Both the position numbers and the translations under genes were made by a program. DNA of 64,000 nt from Flavobacteriales bacterium (GTDB lineage: Bacteria; Bacteroidota; Bacteroidia; Flavobacteriales_F; PHOS-HE28). The notes under the pieces are model-generated. The model ran no database searches. It was not told the origin of the DNA and saw only the letters and a program-made list of their open reading frames with translations. Of the stretch, positions 36,700 to 44,600 are shown piece by piece. Numbering within the stretch: position 1 is the first letter of the stretch; every line of letters starts with the position of its first letter. The stretch is from the NCBI GenBank assembly GCA_016721825.1, contig JADKHI010000001.1:62001-126000 (forward strand). Direction: 5' to 3'.

Positions 36700-37703
36700 G
36701 CGCGTGCCCATCGTTTGCCTTTCCACAGGACGGCCAGCACAACCGGCACACCCAACAAGGAAGTGACCGCGTTCAACGGAAGCCCGGACCCGCCCCAACG
36801 CACCACCACATCGCACAGCAGCCCCAGCGCAGCACCCGTGAGAATGGTTGCCGGAACCAGTCGCAGGTGTTCACTCGTGCGCAACAAGGCTCGTGCAACG
36901 TGCGGCGTGGCGAGGCCCAGGAAAGCGATCGGTCCGCAGAACGCCGTGACCGTTCCGGCCAGCACCGCGGTAACCCCGATGGTGATGCGGCGCATGCGGT
37001 GTACCGAGACACCGAGGCTTGTTGCGTACGCATCGCCCAGCAACAGGGCGTCGAGCGGTTTCGCCAAGGCGAAGGCGGACACTAAGGCCAGAAGGCAAGG
37101 CACCACCAACCAAGGCAAGCGTGCCGTGGTCACCTGCCCGAAGCTGCCCATGCCCCACATCACAAAACCTTTCAATGCCGAAGCGGCCGAGGCCATCTGC
37201 AACACACTCACCAATGCAGAGCACAGGTAGCCCGCCATCATACCGACGATCAGCAACGTGATGCCGTCACCGATCCGATGATCCGCGAGCAGGATCAAGA
37301 GCAAGAGGACCACAGCGCCCCCGAAAGCCGCGAGCGTAACGGCCGCTTCTGCGGGAAGGAAGGACGACCAGACGGGTGCCGCCAGCATCACCACCGCCAC
37401 ACCGAGCCCGGAACCACTGGTGATCCCCAGCACCGAAGGCCCGGCGAGCGGGTTGCGGAAGAGCGTTTGCATCAGCAGGCCACTCGCTGCCAAGGCCCCC
37501 CCTGCGACCAACGCTGTGAGCGCCTCGGGCAGGCGCACCTCGCGCACGATCGAGCGCCATGCTTCATCGGACACCGGACCACCCGAAAGGGCCGACCACA
37601 CTTCACCAAGTGGGATCGACACGCTGCCTACAGCCAGATCGACAAAGAACAGCAGCGCGGTGATCGCGGTCAACACGACCAGGATGTAACCGTTCCGGTG
37701 CAT
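36696..37703 (-). CDS. FecCD-family ABC transporter permease
   Basis: 335 residues from the ATG at 37703. About ten membrane helices with family landmarks: VREVRLPEALTALVAGGALAASGLLMQTLFRNPLAGPSVLGITSGSG at the N-terminal third (the L.RNPLA.P..LG core), and GPIAFLGLATPHVAR for coupling to the ATPase. It is the membrane channel for import of an iron-siderophore, heme or cobalamin. A TAAGTTTG box ends 5 nt before the ATG, so this transcript is probably leaderless. Confidence 0.88.
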   Translation of the reverse strand: MHRNGYILVVLTAITALLFFVDLAVGSVSIPLGEVWSALSGGPVSDEAWRSIVREVRLPEALTALVAGGALAASGLLMQTLFRNPLAGPSVLGITSGSGLGVAVVMLAAPVWSSFLPAEAAVTLAAFGGAVVLLLLILLADHRIGDGITLLIVGMMAGYLCSALVSVLQMASAASALKGFVMWGMGSFGQVTTARLPWLVVPCLLALVSAFALAKPLDALLLGDAYATSLGVSVHRMRRITIGVTAVLAGTVTAFCGPIAFLGLATPHVARALLRTSEHLRLVPATILTGAALGLLCDVVVRWGGSGLPLNAVTSLLGVPVVLAVLWKGKRWARA

Positions 37704-37708
37704 GCGGG

Positions 37709-37716
37709 CAAACTTA
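37709..37716 (-). promoter_or_regulatory. -7 box of the iron ABC operon
   Basis: The minus strand reads TAAGTTTG, an exact TAnnTTTG, with CCCGC and then the ATG at 37703. Transcription starting about 5 nt after the box would give an mRNA without a leader. Confidence 0.5.
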
Positions 37717-37728
37717 CAGGCCCCCTGC

Positions 37729-38034
37729 TCAGTGGAAGTTCGCGGGACCCGAATAGAGCTCACCCAGGGCCATGCCGCCCAGGCAGGTGCCGAAACCGAT
37801 GACGCCGATGAGGAGCGCGCTCAAGATCCACTGGCCTGCCTCCTTGCCCTTACTTGATGCGAGTTGGACAAGTGAACCCAGCACCAACACGCCGACGTGG
37901 ATCGCCACGGCGAACATCATCAAGATCGCCACCATCATGCCCGCCCCATTCTTCTCCGTTAGCGAGAGCAACTGGGCCAGGACCGCATAGCCCAGCAGGA
38001 TGAAGAGGTTGTTGCGGAGAAGCTTGGCGTTCAT
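37729..38034 (-). CDS. Small three-span membrane protein, paralogue A
   Basis: 101 residues. It has three hydrophobic helices. The opening LRNNLFILLGYAVLAQ, the middle IHVGVLVLGSLVQ and the end ALLIGVIGFGTC match the proteins at 38077 and 38646, so these three arose by duplication. I know no function. It is the last gene of the minus-strand run that begins with the Lgt-like protein. A TAACTTGC box (38042-38049) suggests it may also be transcribed on its own. Confidence 0.65.
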   Translation of the reverse strand: MNAKLLRNNLFILLGYAVLAQLLSLTEKNGAGMMVAILMMFAVAIHVGVLVLGSLVQLASSKGKEAGQWILSALLIGVIGFGTCLGGMALGELYSGPANFH

Positions 38035-38041
38035 TTCACGG

Positions 38042-38049
38042 GCAAGTTA
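38042..38049 (-). promoter_or_regulatory. Candidate -7 box of small membrane gene A
   Basis: The minus strand reads TAACTTGC, a close variant of the TAnnTTTG box seen elsewhere in this window, ending 7 nt before the ATG. Confidence 0.3.
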
Positions 38050-38076
38050 GGATCCTTCACGATCCGACCCACACGG

Positions 38077-38355
38077 CTAGAGGACCAGGACGCAGGTACC
38101 AAAGCCCAACAGGCCGACCAACAGAAGCGCAACCAGGTTCGTGCGCCGGATGTGCTGGTCCTCGGCTGAAACGACCTGGAAGAAGAGCATCAGGACATGT
38201 ACGCCGACACCGATGGCCATCAGCATCAACGGCAGAACGGCATCAAATCCCCCGCTGGTCAGTGCTATCCATCCGCGATACGCAACGGAATAGGCCAGCA
38301 GGATCAGCAGGTGCTTGCGCAGGATGCGACCATCCATCATCTGCTTCAGCTTCAC
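38077..38355 (-). CDS. Small three-span membrane protein, paralogue B
   Basis: 92 residues from a GTG at 38355 that overlaps the preceding stop (GTGA); an ATG at codon 6 is an alternative. LRKHLLILLAYSVAY, VHVLMLFFQVV and ALLLVGLLGFGTC align with the same three segments of the paralogues at 37729 and 38646. It has three membrane helices and short charged loops. The function is unknown. Translational coupling with its neighbour points to joint production. Confidence 0.6.
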   Translation of the reverse strand: MKLKQMMDGRILRKHLLILLAYSVAYRGWIALTSGGFDAVLPLMLMAIGVGVHVLMLFFQVVSAEDQHIRRTNLVALLLVGLLGFGTCVLVL

Positions 38356-38645
38356 TTAGTGACTGAGGAGAACAGCATAGGCACCCCACAGACCGCACCG
38401 CCGATCAGCAGCCAAAGCAGGCCGGAGAGGAACAGCTGCCAGCGAAGCAGACCGGCCTTCTTGAACACTAGCAGGCCAGCGGCCGCAATGATCTGCGCTG
38501 CACCCAACGAAGCCGAAATCCAACAAAAAGCCAACCATCGCAGATCGAAAATGGCATTGCGAGGTAGCAGCTCACCATATATCCAACAGCCGATACCCAG
38601 TAGGAGCAATCCGGTCAGACTTACTATGAGGACCTTGCTATTCAC
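38352..38645 (-). CDS. Small three-span membrane protein, unrelated to its neighbours
   Basis: 97 residues from a GTG at 38645, immediately after the stop of the gene at 38646. There are three hydrophobic segments (about 4-22, 38-60 and 70-90). It lacks the LR(N/K)xLLILLxYSV opening of the flanking paralogues and has Cys and Trp in its helices (GCWIYGELL, LAFCWISASLGAA). No family is recognised. It is packed without gaps into the radical SAM run. Confidence 0.55.
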   Translation of the reverse strand: MNSKVLIVSLTGLLLLGIGCWIYGELLPRNAIFDLRWLAFCWISASLGAAQIIAAAGLLVFKKAGLLRWQLFLSGLLWLLIGGAVCGVPMLFSSVTK

Positions 38646-38927
38646 TCAATGAACATTGAAGTGGAGCAACCCATTAAAGAAACACAATCCATGGCCAACG
38701 AGCAGAACCATCACTCCAGCCAAAATCTTCTGCTTTCCAAAGGGCTTCCTTCCCTCGATGGAAATGTCCTTTCGACCGAGGATGAAGAGGACCACTGTGT
38801 GAGCCACCAGCGTGAACCAATGGATACCGATGATATCCACCCATTCACCAATGATCATGAACGCCACAGAATAGCCAAGCAGTATCAGCAGGTTGTTCCT
38901 GAGCGGATGGGCGCTCATGCCGTTCAT
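38646..38927 (-). CDS. Small three-span membrane protein, paralogue C
   Basis: 93 residues from the ATG at 38927, which overlaps the radical SAM stop by 4 bp (ATGA), so the two are translationally coupled. It opens LRNNLLILLGYSVAF like the other two paralogues, then a less similar middle helix (FTLVAHTVVLFILG) and LAGVMVLLVGHGLCFF. Coupling to the radical SAM gene is the best clue that these small proteins work with that enzyme, for example as membrane partners. Confidence 0.62.
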   Translation of the reverse strand: MNGMSAHPLRNNLLILLGYSVAFMIIGEWVDIIGIHWFTLVAHTVVLFILGRKDISIEGRKPFGKQKILAGVMVLLVGHGLCFFNGLLHFNVH

Positions 38928-40330
38928 GATCCGATGGAGATCCTCTGCAGCTCCGCCAACCGCTTCCGTTGCGACTCTTCCCGGTAGAACAGGTTCATCG
39001 TCTCGAAGGGGATCGCGTTCAAGCTGACCGGATCGATGATGTGGACGCAACTGCGCTTGATGGCCCGCACGTCGAAGTCGTAGGCATCGATGAAACGCAT
39101 GATGATGATGCGGAAAAGGTTCTCGTACTTCAGCTCGGGCGCGTCGATGTCAGGCAGGCAGCACATGATGCGGTGCATCGTTTCGTGGGCCTTGTCGCTG
39201 GGCGTGCCGGTGCTGAAGAGCTTCACCATGTGCTCCTTCAATCGCTCGTCCTGCTCGTACACGATGGTGTTACGGCTGTTGTTCAGCAGGTCGTCCGGGT
39301 CGATCATGCGCGTGAGCGGGAAGACCTCGCCGTTCAGCTTCAACGCATAGCCCATGGCCAATGCATCGGGGTTGCAGGGCACGGGCACGATGTCCTCCGG
39401 CGTGAACACCGGGCACTGGTCAAGGATCCCCTGGCGTACTTCGGTGAGCGTGATGCGATCAGTGGCCGGGTCGTAGTGCTCCGTGCGCCCCGCCGCCTGC
39501 ACGGGCTGGAAGGTGACACCGCGCACGCACCGCTGCTTCATCGCATAGTCGATGATGGCGCCGATTTCGTCGTCGTTCACGCCCTTCTCCACCGTCACCA
39601 CCAACGTGGTGCTCAGGTTGAACTCGTTCAGGTGATCGATGGCTTTCTGGCGAATGGCCGTGAGGTCCTCGCCCCGCAGGCGCTTCAGCACTTCGGGCTT
39701 GAAGGAATCGAACTGCAGGTATAGCTCGAAGTCGGGCATGTAGCCGGCCAGGCGCTCGGTGAAGGCCCGGTCCTTGGCGATGCGGATGCCGTTGGTGTTC
39801 AGCATCAAGTGCCGGATGGGACGGCGCTTGGCGGCATCGAGGATCTCGAAGAACTGCGGGTGCACCGTGGGTTCGCCGCCGCTGAGCTGCACCACATCAG
39901 GGTCGCCTTCGTTGCGGACCGCCGCGTCGAGCATGCGCTCCACTTCCTCCAAGGTGCGGTGCTGGCCGTGCATGGGACCACTGCTGGCGTAGCAGATCGG
40001 GCATTCCAAGTTGCAGCGGTCGGTGATCTCGATCAGCGTGAGGCAACCGTGCTGCTCATGGTCCGGGCAGATGCCACAGTCGTACGGGCAGCCGTAGTGC
40101 GTCTTGGTGTTGAAGGTCTTCACCATCTCCCCGGGCTTCAGGTAATGGCGGCAGCGCTTGTAGTACTCCACGTCCGTGGCGATGAGCACCTTCTGGGCAC
40201 CGTGTTCCGGACAGCGCTTCAGCATGAAGACCTTGCCTTCGTCGAAGATGATCTTGGCGTCGATGCGTCGCAGACACGTCGGGCAAAGGCTCAGCGTGAA
40301 GTCGTAGTAGGTGTAGGGACGATCGGGCAT
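38924..40330 (-). CDS. Radical SAM enzyme with extra iron-sulfur motifs, COG1964/MJ0619 (tetraether synthase-like)
   Basis: 468 residues from the ATG at 40330. The radical SAM motif is C106-NLE-C110-PI-C113. Upstream there are further Cys motifs: C16-PT-C19 with C40 and C60 (rubredoxin or zinc-like knuckle) and C81-PYD-C85-GI-C88 with nearby His91, His94 and C96. SAM-binding QLSGGEPTVHPQF follows. This layout of a knuckle, a Cx3Cx2C cluster and a radical SAM core is that of MJ0619 and its relatives, one of which (Tes) couples lipid chains in archaea. The bacterial relatives are uncharacterised or implicated in membrane-spanning lipids. It lies 10 bp after the Lgt-like gene and overlaps small membrane gene C. 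Lipid chemistry is a reasonable but unproven inference. Confidence 0.8.
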   Translation of the reverse strand: MPDRPYTYYDFTLSLCPTCLRRIDAKIIFDEGKVFMLKRCPEHGAQKVLIATDVEYYKRCRHYLKPGEMVKTFNTKTHYGCPYDCGICPDHEQHGCLTLIEITDRCNLECPICYASSGPMHGQHRTLEEVERMLDAAVRNEGDPDVVQLSGGEPTVHPQFFEILDAAKRRPIRHLMLNTNGIRIAKDRAFTERLAGYMPDFELYLQFDSFKPEVLKRLRGEDLTAIRQKAIDHLNEFNLSTTLVVTVEKGVNDDEIGAIIDYAMKQRCVRGVTFQPVQAAGRTEHYDPATDRITLTEVRQGILDQCPVFTPEDIVPVPCNPDALAMGYALKLNGEVFPLTRMIDPDDLLNNSRNTIVYEQDERLKEHMVKLFSTGTPSDKAHETMHRIMCCLPDIDAPELKYENLFRIIIMRFIDAYDFDVRAIKRSCVHIIDPVSLNAIPFETMNLFYREESQRKRLAELQRISIGS

Positions 40331-40340
40331 GAGGGTAATA

Positions 40341-41084
40341 TTAGGTTCCCTGCCGATCGGCTTCAGGTGGAACAACAAGAAGCGACTTCGGCTCGGTCCA
40401 AGCTTTGAAGTAGTAGAACACGCCTGCCTCGGCGGCCAGTTGGATGGCGGTGAACCCGAACAGCACCTTGGGAGCGGGCTTGATGAACTCGATCGCGAAG
40501 CGGAACTCGAGGTAGAGCACCATGAAGATGATGAAGCGGGCGCCCGGCCGAAGATCCCATTTCCGTTCGATGGCGAGCAACACGAGCCAGATCACGCCCA
40601 GCCAGAGGATCTCGTAGATGTTGGTGGGATGACGTTGGATCCCATCGCCCAGGTCCATTCCCCAGGGAAGGTCGGTGCGCACGCCGTAAGTGTTGTCCTC
40701 CAACCCGCCCAACAGGCAGCCCACGCGCCCCACCATCATGCCCAGGATCAGCGGGTAGGTGAAGAGGTCGCCGCTGCTGCTACGCACGCCAATGATCTTC
40801 TTCGTGAGTTCCACACCGATCAAGCCCCCGAGCAGGCCACCCACCACCGTGCGGTTGTTGAAGGCCACAAAGAGCGCTCGCCAGTCCCACGCCAACTTCG
40901 CCGGGTCCTCCAGCGCGCCCAGGATGCGCGAACCCAGCAAGGCCCCGGCGGCAGCGCCGATGATGATCCACACGCGCTTCTCCTCCGCGATCGGATCCCC
41001 CTTCCCGGCCCGCAGCCGCTGGAAGTAGGTGTAGCCCACGGCGAAGGCGGCGATCTCGAAGATCAGGTGGAGCAGCTGGTGCAT
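40341..41084 (-). CDS. Divergent Lgt-like (prolipoprotein diacylglyceryl transferase family) membrane protein
   Basis: 247 residues with about seven helices. Lgt features are VVGGLLGGLIGVE (80-92), GRVGCLLGG (119-127) and RHPTNIYE (151-158). Against canonical Lgt, the His of FHGGL is Val and the Asn of GRxGNF is Cys123, both residues considered important for diacylglyceryl transfer in E. coli. The real Lgt is probably elsewhere in the genome. This protein may handle phospholipid head groups or diacylglycerol for the neighbouring radical SAM enzyme. It is the first gene of the minus-strand run that includes four small membrane proteins. Confidence 0.75.
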   Translation of the reverse strand: MHQLLHLIFEIAAFAVGYTYFQRLRAGKGDPIAEEKRVWIIIGAAAGALLGSRILGALEDPAKLAWDWRALFVAFNNRTVVGGLLGGLIGVELTKKIIGVRSSSGDLFTYPLILGMMVGRVGCLLGGLEDNTYGVRTDLPWGMDLGDGIQRHPTNIYEILWLGVIWLVLLAIERKWDLRPGARFIIFMVLYLEFRFAIEFIKPAPKVLFGFTAIQLAAEAGVFYYFKAWTEPKSLLVVPPEADRQGT

Positions 41085-41110
41085 GGGCGGCCGAAGTTCG
41101 GCATGCGCAC

Positions 41111-41118
41111 GATCTTTG
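41111..41118 (+). promoter_or_regulatory. Candidate -7 box of the VOC gene
   Basis: GATCTTTG differs from TAnnTTTG at the first base and ends 4 nt before the ATG at 41123. It lies in the 38-bp divergent gap shared with the Lgt-like gene. Confidence 0.3.
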
Positions 41119-41122
41119 GGAC

Positions 41123-41506
41123 ATGCAGGTCCTCTTCATTCTCTATGTCCGCTCCCAGGCCGCCAGCCGCGACTTCTACCGCGTCCTCCTCGATGCGGAA
41201 CCTGTGCTGGACGTTCCCGGCATGACGGAGTTCGACCTGGGTAGCTGCAAGCTGGGCTTGATGCCGGAGGACGGCATCGCTCGGATCATTACTCCTGCCC
41301 TGCCCCATCCAGCCACTGGCCAAGGCGTTCCGCGGTGTGAGCTTTACTTGCTCGAAGATGATCTCTCCGCCATGGTGGAGCGGGCGAACAGCGCTGGTGC
41401 GCAGGTCGTCGCGCCCGCCAAAGACCAGGACTGGGGCCACCGGGTCACCTACTTCGCCGATCCCGATGGCCATGTGATCGCCCTCGCACGACCGATCCGA
41501 GCATGA
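41123..41506 (+). CDS. VOC (glyoxalase/bleomycin resistance) family protein
   Basis: 127 residues, one VOC unit made of two beta-alpha-beta-beta-beta modules. The first is VLFILYVRSQAASRDFYRVLL with FDLGSCKLGLM; the second is CELYLLEDDLSAMVERANSAGAQVV ending WGHRVTYFADPDGHVIALARP. The DPDGHVIALA end and the Glu in CELYL are typical metal-site positions. The enzyme class could be a lyase, dioxygenase or resistance protein; the substrate is unknown. Its stop overlaps an ATG (41503) that starts a short, apparently frameshifted ORF. Confidence 0.82.
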   Translation: MQVLFILYVRSQAASRDFYRVLLDAEPVLDVPGMTEFDLGSCKLGLMPEDGIARIITPALPHPATGQGVPRCELYLLEDDLSAMVERANSAGAQVVAPAKDQDWGHRVTYFADPDGHVIALARPIRA

Positions 41507-41626
41507 GTTATCGCACCCTCTACGACATCACCACCGGGCCCAGGTTCGACCTCCAGCTACCTATACGCCGATGGCACCGATGATCCACCCCGGATCGTGA
41601 AGCTGGAGGAGGTGTTGGCTCCTTAG
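41503..41626 (+). pseudogene. Frameshifted mini-ORF coupled to the VOC gene
   Basis: The ATG at 41503 overlaps the VOC stop (ATGA). Its frame reads MSYRTLYDITTGP, then goes on to a stop at 41581-41583. The +1 frame continues from the same point as GSTSSYLYADGTDDPP..RIVKLEEVLAP to a TAG at 41624-41626. Together these make a sensible protein of about 45 residues that seems broken by one base near 41540. It may be a real decayed gene, a programmed shift or a sequencing error. Its end overlaps the stop of the TraB/GumN gene on the other strand. Confidence 0.45.
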
Positions 41627-44600
41627 TCCAGGTACGACGAGTAGCCGAATCGCCCCTCCTCCTGCCAACGCGCGCGGCCCATGTAACGCAGCTTTCCGGC
41701 CAGGTCCTTCACGCGCTTCTCCAGTTCCGCACGATCGGTCACGTTCTCCTGATCCATCATGATGAACCGATCGGTGAAGGGCTTCGCATCACCCTCGCGG
41801 TAGAAGCCTGTGCAGGACAGTGTCCATTCCTTCGCGCCCTCGTCCTTCTGCACCTTCGACGTGAAGAAATGGACCGGTCCGTCGCCGAAGCGCGTCGTCA
41901 CTTCCTGGACGCCGACCTGCTCCACACTGTCCTTCAGGTACTCCCGATCACCCGATAGCAAGTAAGCCTTCGCATTGGCATCCGTGCTCAGCCAGTCCTT
42001 GCTGAAGAGCTCAGGATGGTGAAGCGCCTGCAGCGTGCGGTAGGTCCAGAGGCGCGCGTCATCACGCTTGGCGTAGCGCTCCCAGAACGCAGGTGGCACC
42101 GCCGCACCACGGTCCAGCAGGAAGGCCGCTGTAGGCAGTTCGATCTCGTCCGTTCCGCTCGTCAACGCCTGGTCGAAGAACGCACGTACCTCCGGCTCCT
42201 TGATGAAGGGGAACAACAGGCGTTGGTAGGCCTGGTAGGTTGAGGACCAGTTCCCCAGCTCGGGCACCTCGTGATACTTCAGCAACTCATCATCCGTGGA
42301 ACGTTCGTAGTGCCCGCTCCATGCATAGTCACGCATGGCCCCGGTCGGCGAGTCCTCCTCCTCATCGTACGCATACTCACTATCGTCCCCCTCATGCCGC
42401 GCGCTGGCGATCGCGCGCTTCAGCTCGACCCGTCCCTTCATGAGCAACTCGCTCTTGCGCGCCGCGATCTCGGTGGAGGACATGAGCTTCTTGTCGACCA
42501 ACGCGCCAGCGAGCTTCAGAACGGGGTCCTCGAACTCCGGGAAGGTCCGCAGTTCCCATGCCTTGGGGAACAGGTAACGGGCCACTTCCAACGAATCGAA
42601 GAACGGAGAGAAGGTGCTTTGCAAGCGCCACTCCTCTTCGCTGAGCGGTGGGTCCGCGATCATCAGTTCCAGAAAGACCTGTGCCCCTTCCTTGGTTCGC
42701 TGCCGGGCCAGTGCTTCCAGTACAGCGAACCGGACATCCAGCGAATCGCCGGCGGCGACATATTGCTCCCGCAGGAAAGGGATCACCTGCGGGTGATGCA
42801 AGCCACCCAACTTGTCGATCGCAACGGTACGATGACCTTTCTCCGGATCACGCGCTTCATTGCTCTTGATGTAGGCGATCAGATCAGGCGCATCGGCATC
42901 CTCGTAGTTCCCTTGGTAGAAGGAAGAACGGGCCTGCGCTGCGTGAGTGGAATCGGCTCCGTTCAACCAGCTCAGCAGCTCAGCTCCCTTCTTGCGGAAG
43001 ATGCCTTCGCTGAACACCGTATCCGTTCGGAACGAGACCAGGAAGCTGTCCGCCCACGCCGTCGGAACGCCACGTTCATCGGCCACCGTACGCAGGGTGT
43101 ACAACGCGCCTGGACATTGCTGCATCACCACACGCACAGTACGCGAACACGCGCTGTCAGCCAGGTACAGCTCCACCCGCCGTGCCTCTTTCTCGCCGGT
43201 CATGCGACGGTCCTTCACCTGCAAAAGACCGCTCTCGCTGAGTTCCTTGACACGTTCCTCCCAGAAGCCATCCTCATCATCCATGGTGATGAAATGATGG
43301 AAGCGCTCGAACACCACGTATACGGCCTCCGGTGTTGATGTTGAGCGGTACAGCAGCTTGCGCTCCTCGTGCTGGTGTGACACGTTCTCCTTCTTGGAAG
43401 CGCTCTGGAGAAGTTCCTGGAAATAGTTGGCGAAGCCTGCGACACGGTCCATCAGTTGGTCATGCGTGGAGGAGGTGCGCACCGAGAAGTGCATGAGCGT
43501 GTCGCGGAAGGTGATGAGCGGCTCCACAGCGGCATAGGATGTACGCCGGTAGCTATCGAAGAAACGCGAAGCTTTGTCCGCACCAGCCCTCGTGCACAAC
43601 AGGTCATATCGGTCGCCGTCCAGCGCGATCATGTAGTGCACGGTGTCGCCCTCGGCGTTCACACCCGTGGCCCGGATCGAACGAGCATCGCCTACGAAGG
43701 GTCGCTTGCTGATCGAGGTGAGCCCCAGCTTCTTTCCGCTTTGCTCCGCCAACACGGCCAGCTCGAAGGTATCCTGCTCCAATGTGGTCACATCAGGGAA
43801 CAGCGCGGACATGGACATGTAGCCCTTGCCATCGGCATCCACGGCCTGCACCATGTGGATCTGCTCCACCGAGGCATTCGTCAACCAGCCCATGCGCGGC
43901 TCCGCTTCGGAGGACTGGCGCAGGGACGGCAGCTCCATGGAACAGCCGCCGTAGCTGGGGCTCCAGGTGCTCGACGCTGCCGTCGGCGGCGCATTGAACC
44001 GGATGGAAGCGAAGGCACGCTCACCGTCCTTCTCGGCTTGCGACACGTCGCGCATGGTCCGCTCGAAGATGAAGACCTCGAAGGGGCTCACGACCACCTT
44101 GTGGTGCACCAGGCGACCCGAACGGTCCGTGGAACGCACGTCGATGCCGGGCCAGCCCGTGTTCGTTGTGAAGGGCTTGATCTGCTCAATGCGACCGGGC
44201 ACGCCCTCGTACAAGCCGCTGTCCACCTGCTGCAACACCTCCGCAGCGCTAAGCCCGCGCAAGGCGGCGAAGGTTGGCATGCGTTGCACCAGGAAGTGCG
44301 AGCCGTTCGTCATGTCCGCAGCGATCTGCATCTCGTTCGAACCGGACTTGAACGGCATGGGGTACAACGGCGCCGGAAGCTCGATGCTGAACGCACTATC
44401 CGCAGCCCATTGCGTACGCCACTGAACGGGGCGGTAGGCGACCTCATGCTTGCGTTGCGAGGCGCGGCTCTTGGAGGTCGGGGTCCCGCGTACGGGTTCC
44501 ACCACATAACCCTTCCTGCGCAACATTTCGATCAGTCCCTTTTCACCCGGAAGGTGCATGGCGCCGACCCCTGTGAACACTGAGCGCTGCCCCATCAGTG

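Noticed and set aside
43456..44583. 375-codon open frame opposite the TraB/GumN gene
   Set aside because: Lies wholly inside a coherent minus-strand gene and has no recognisable domain.
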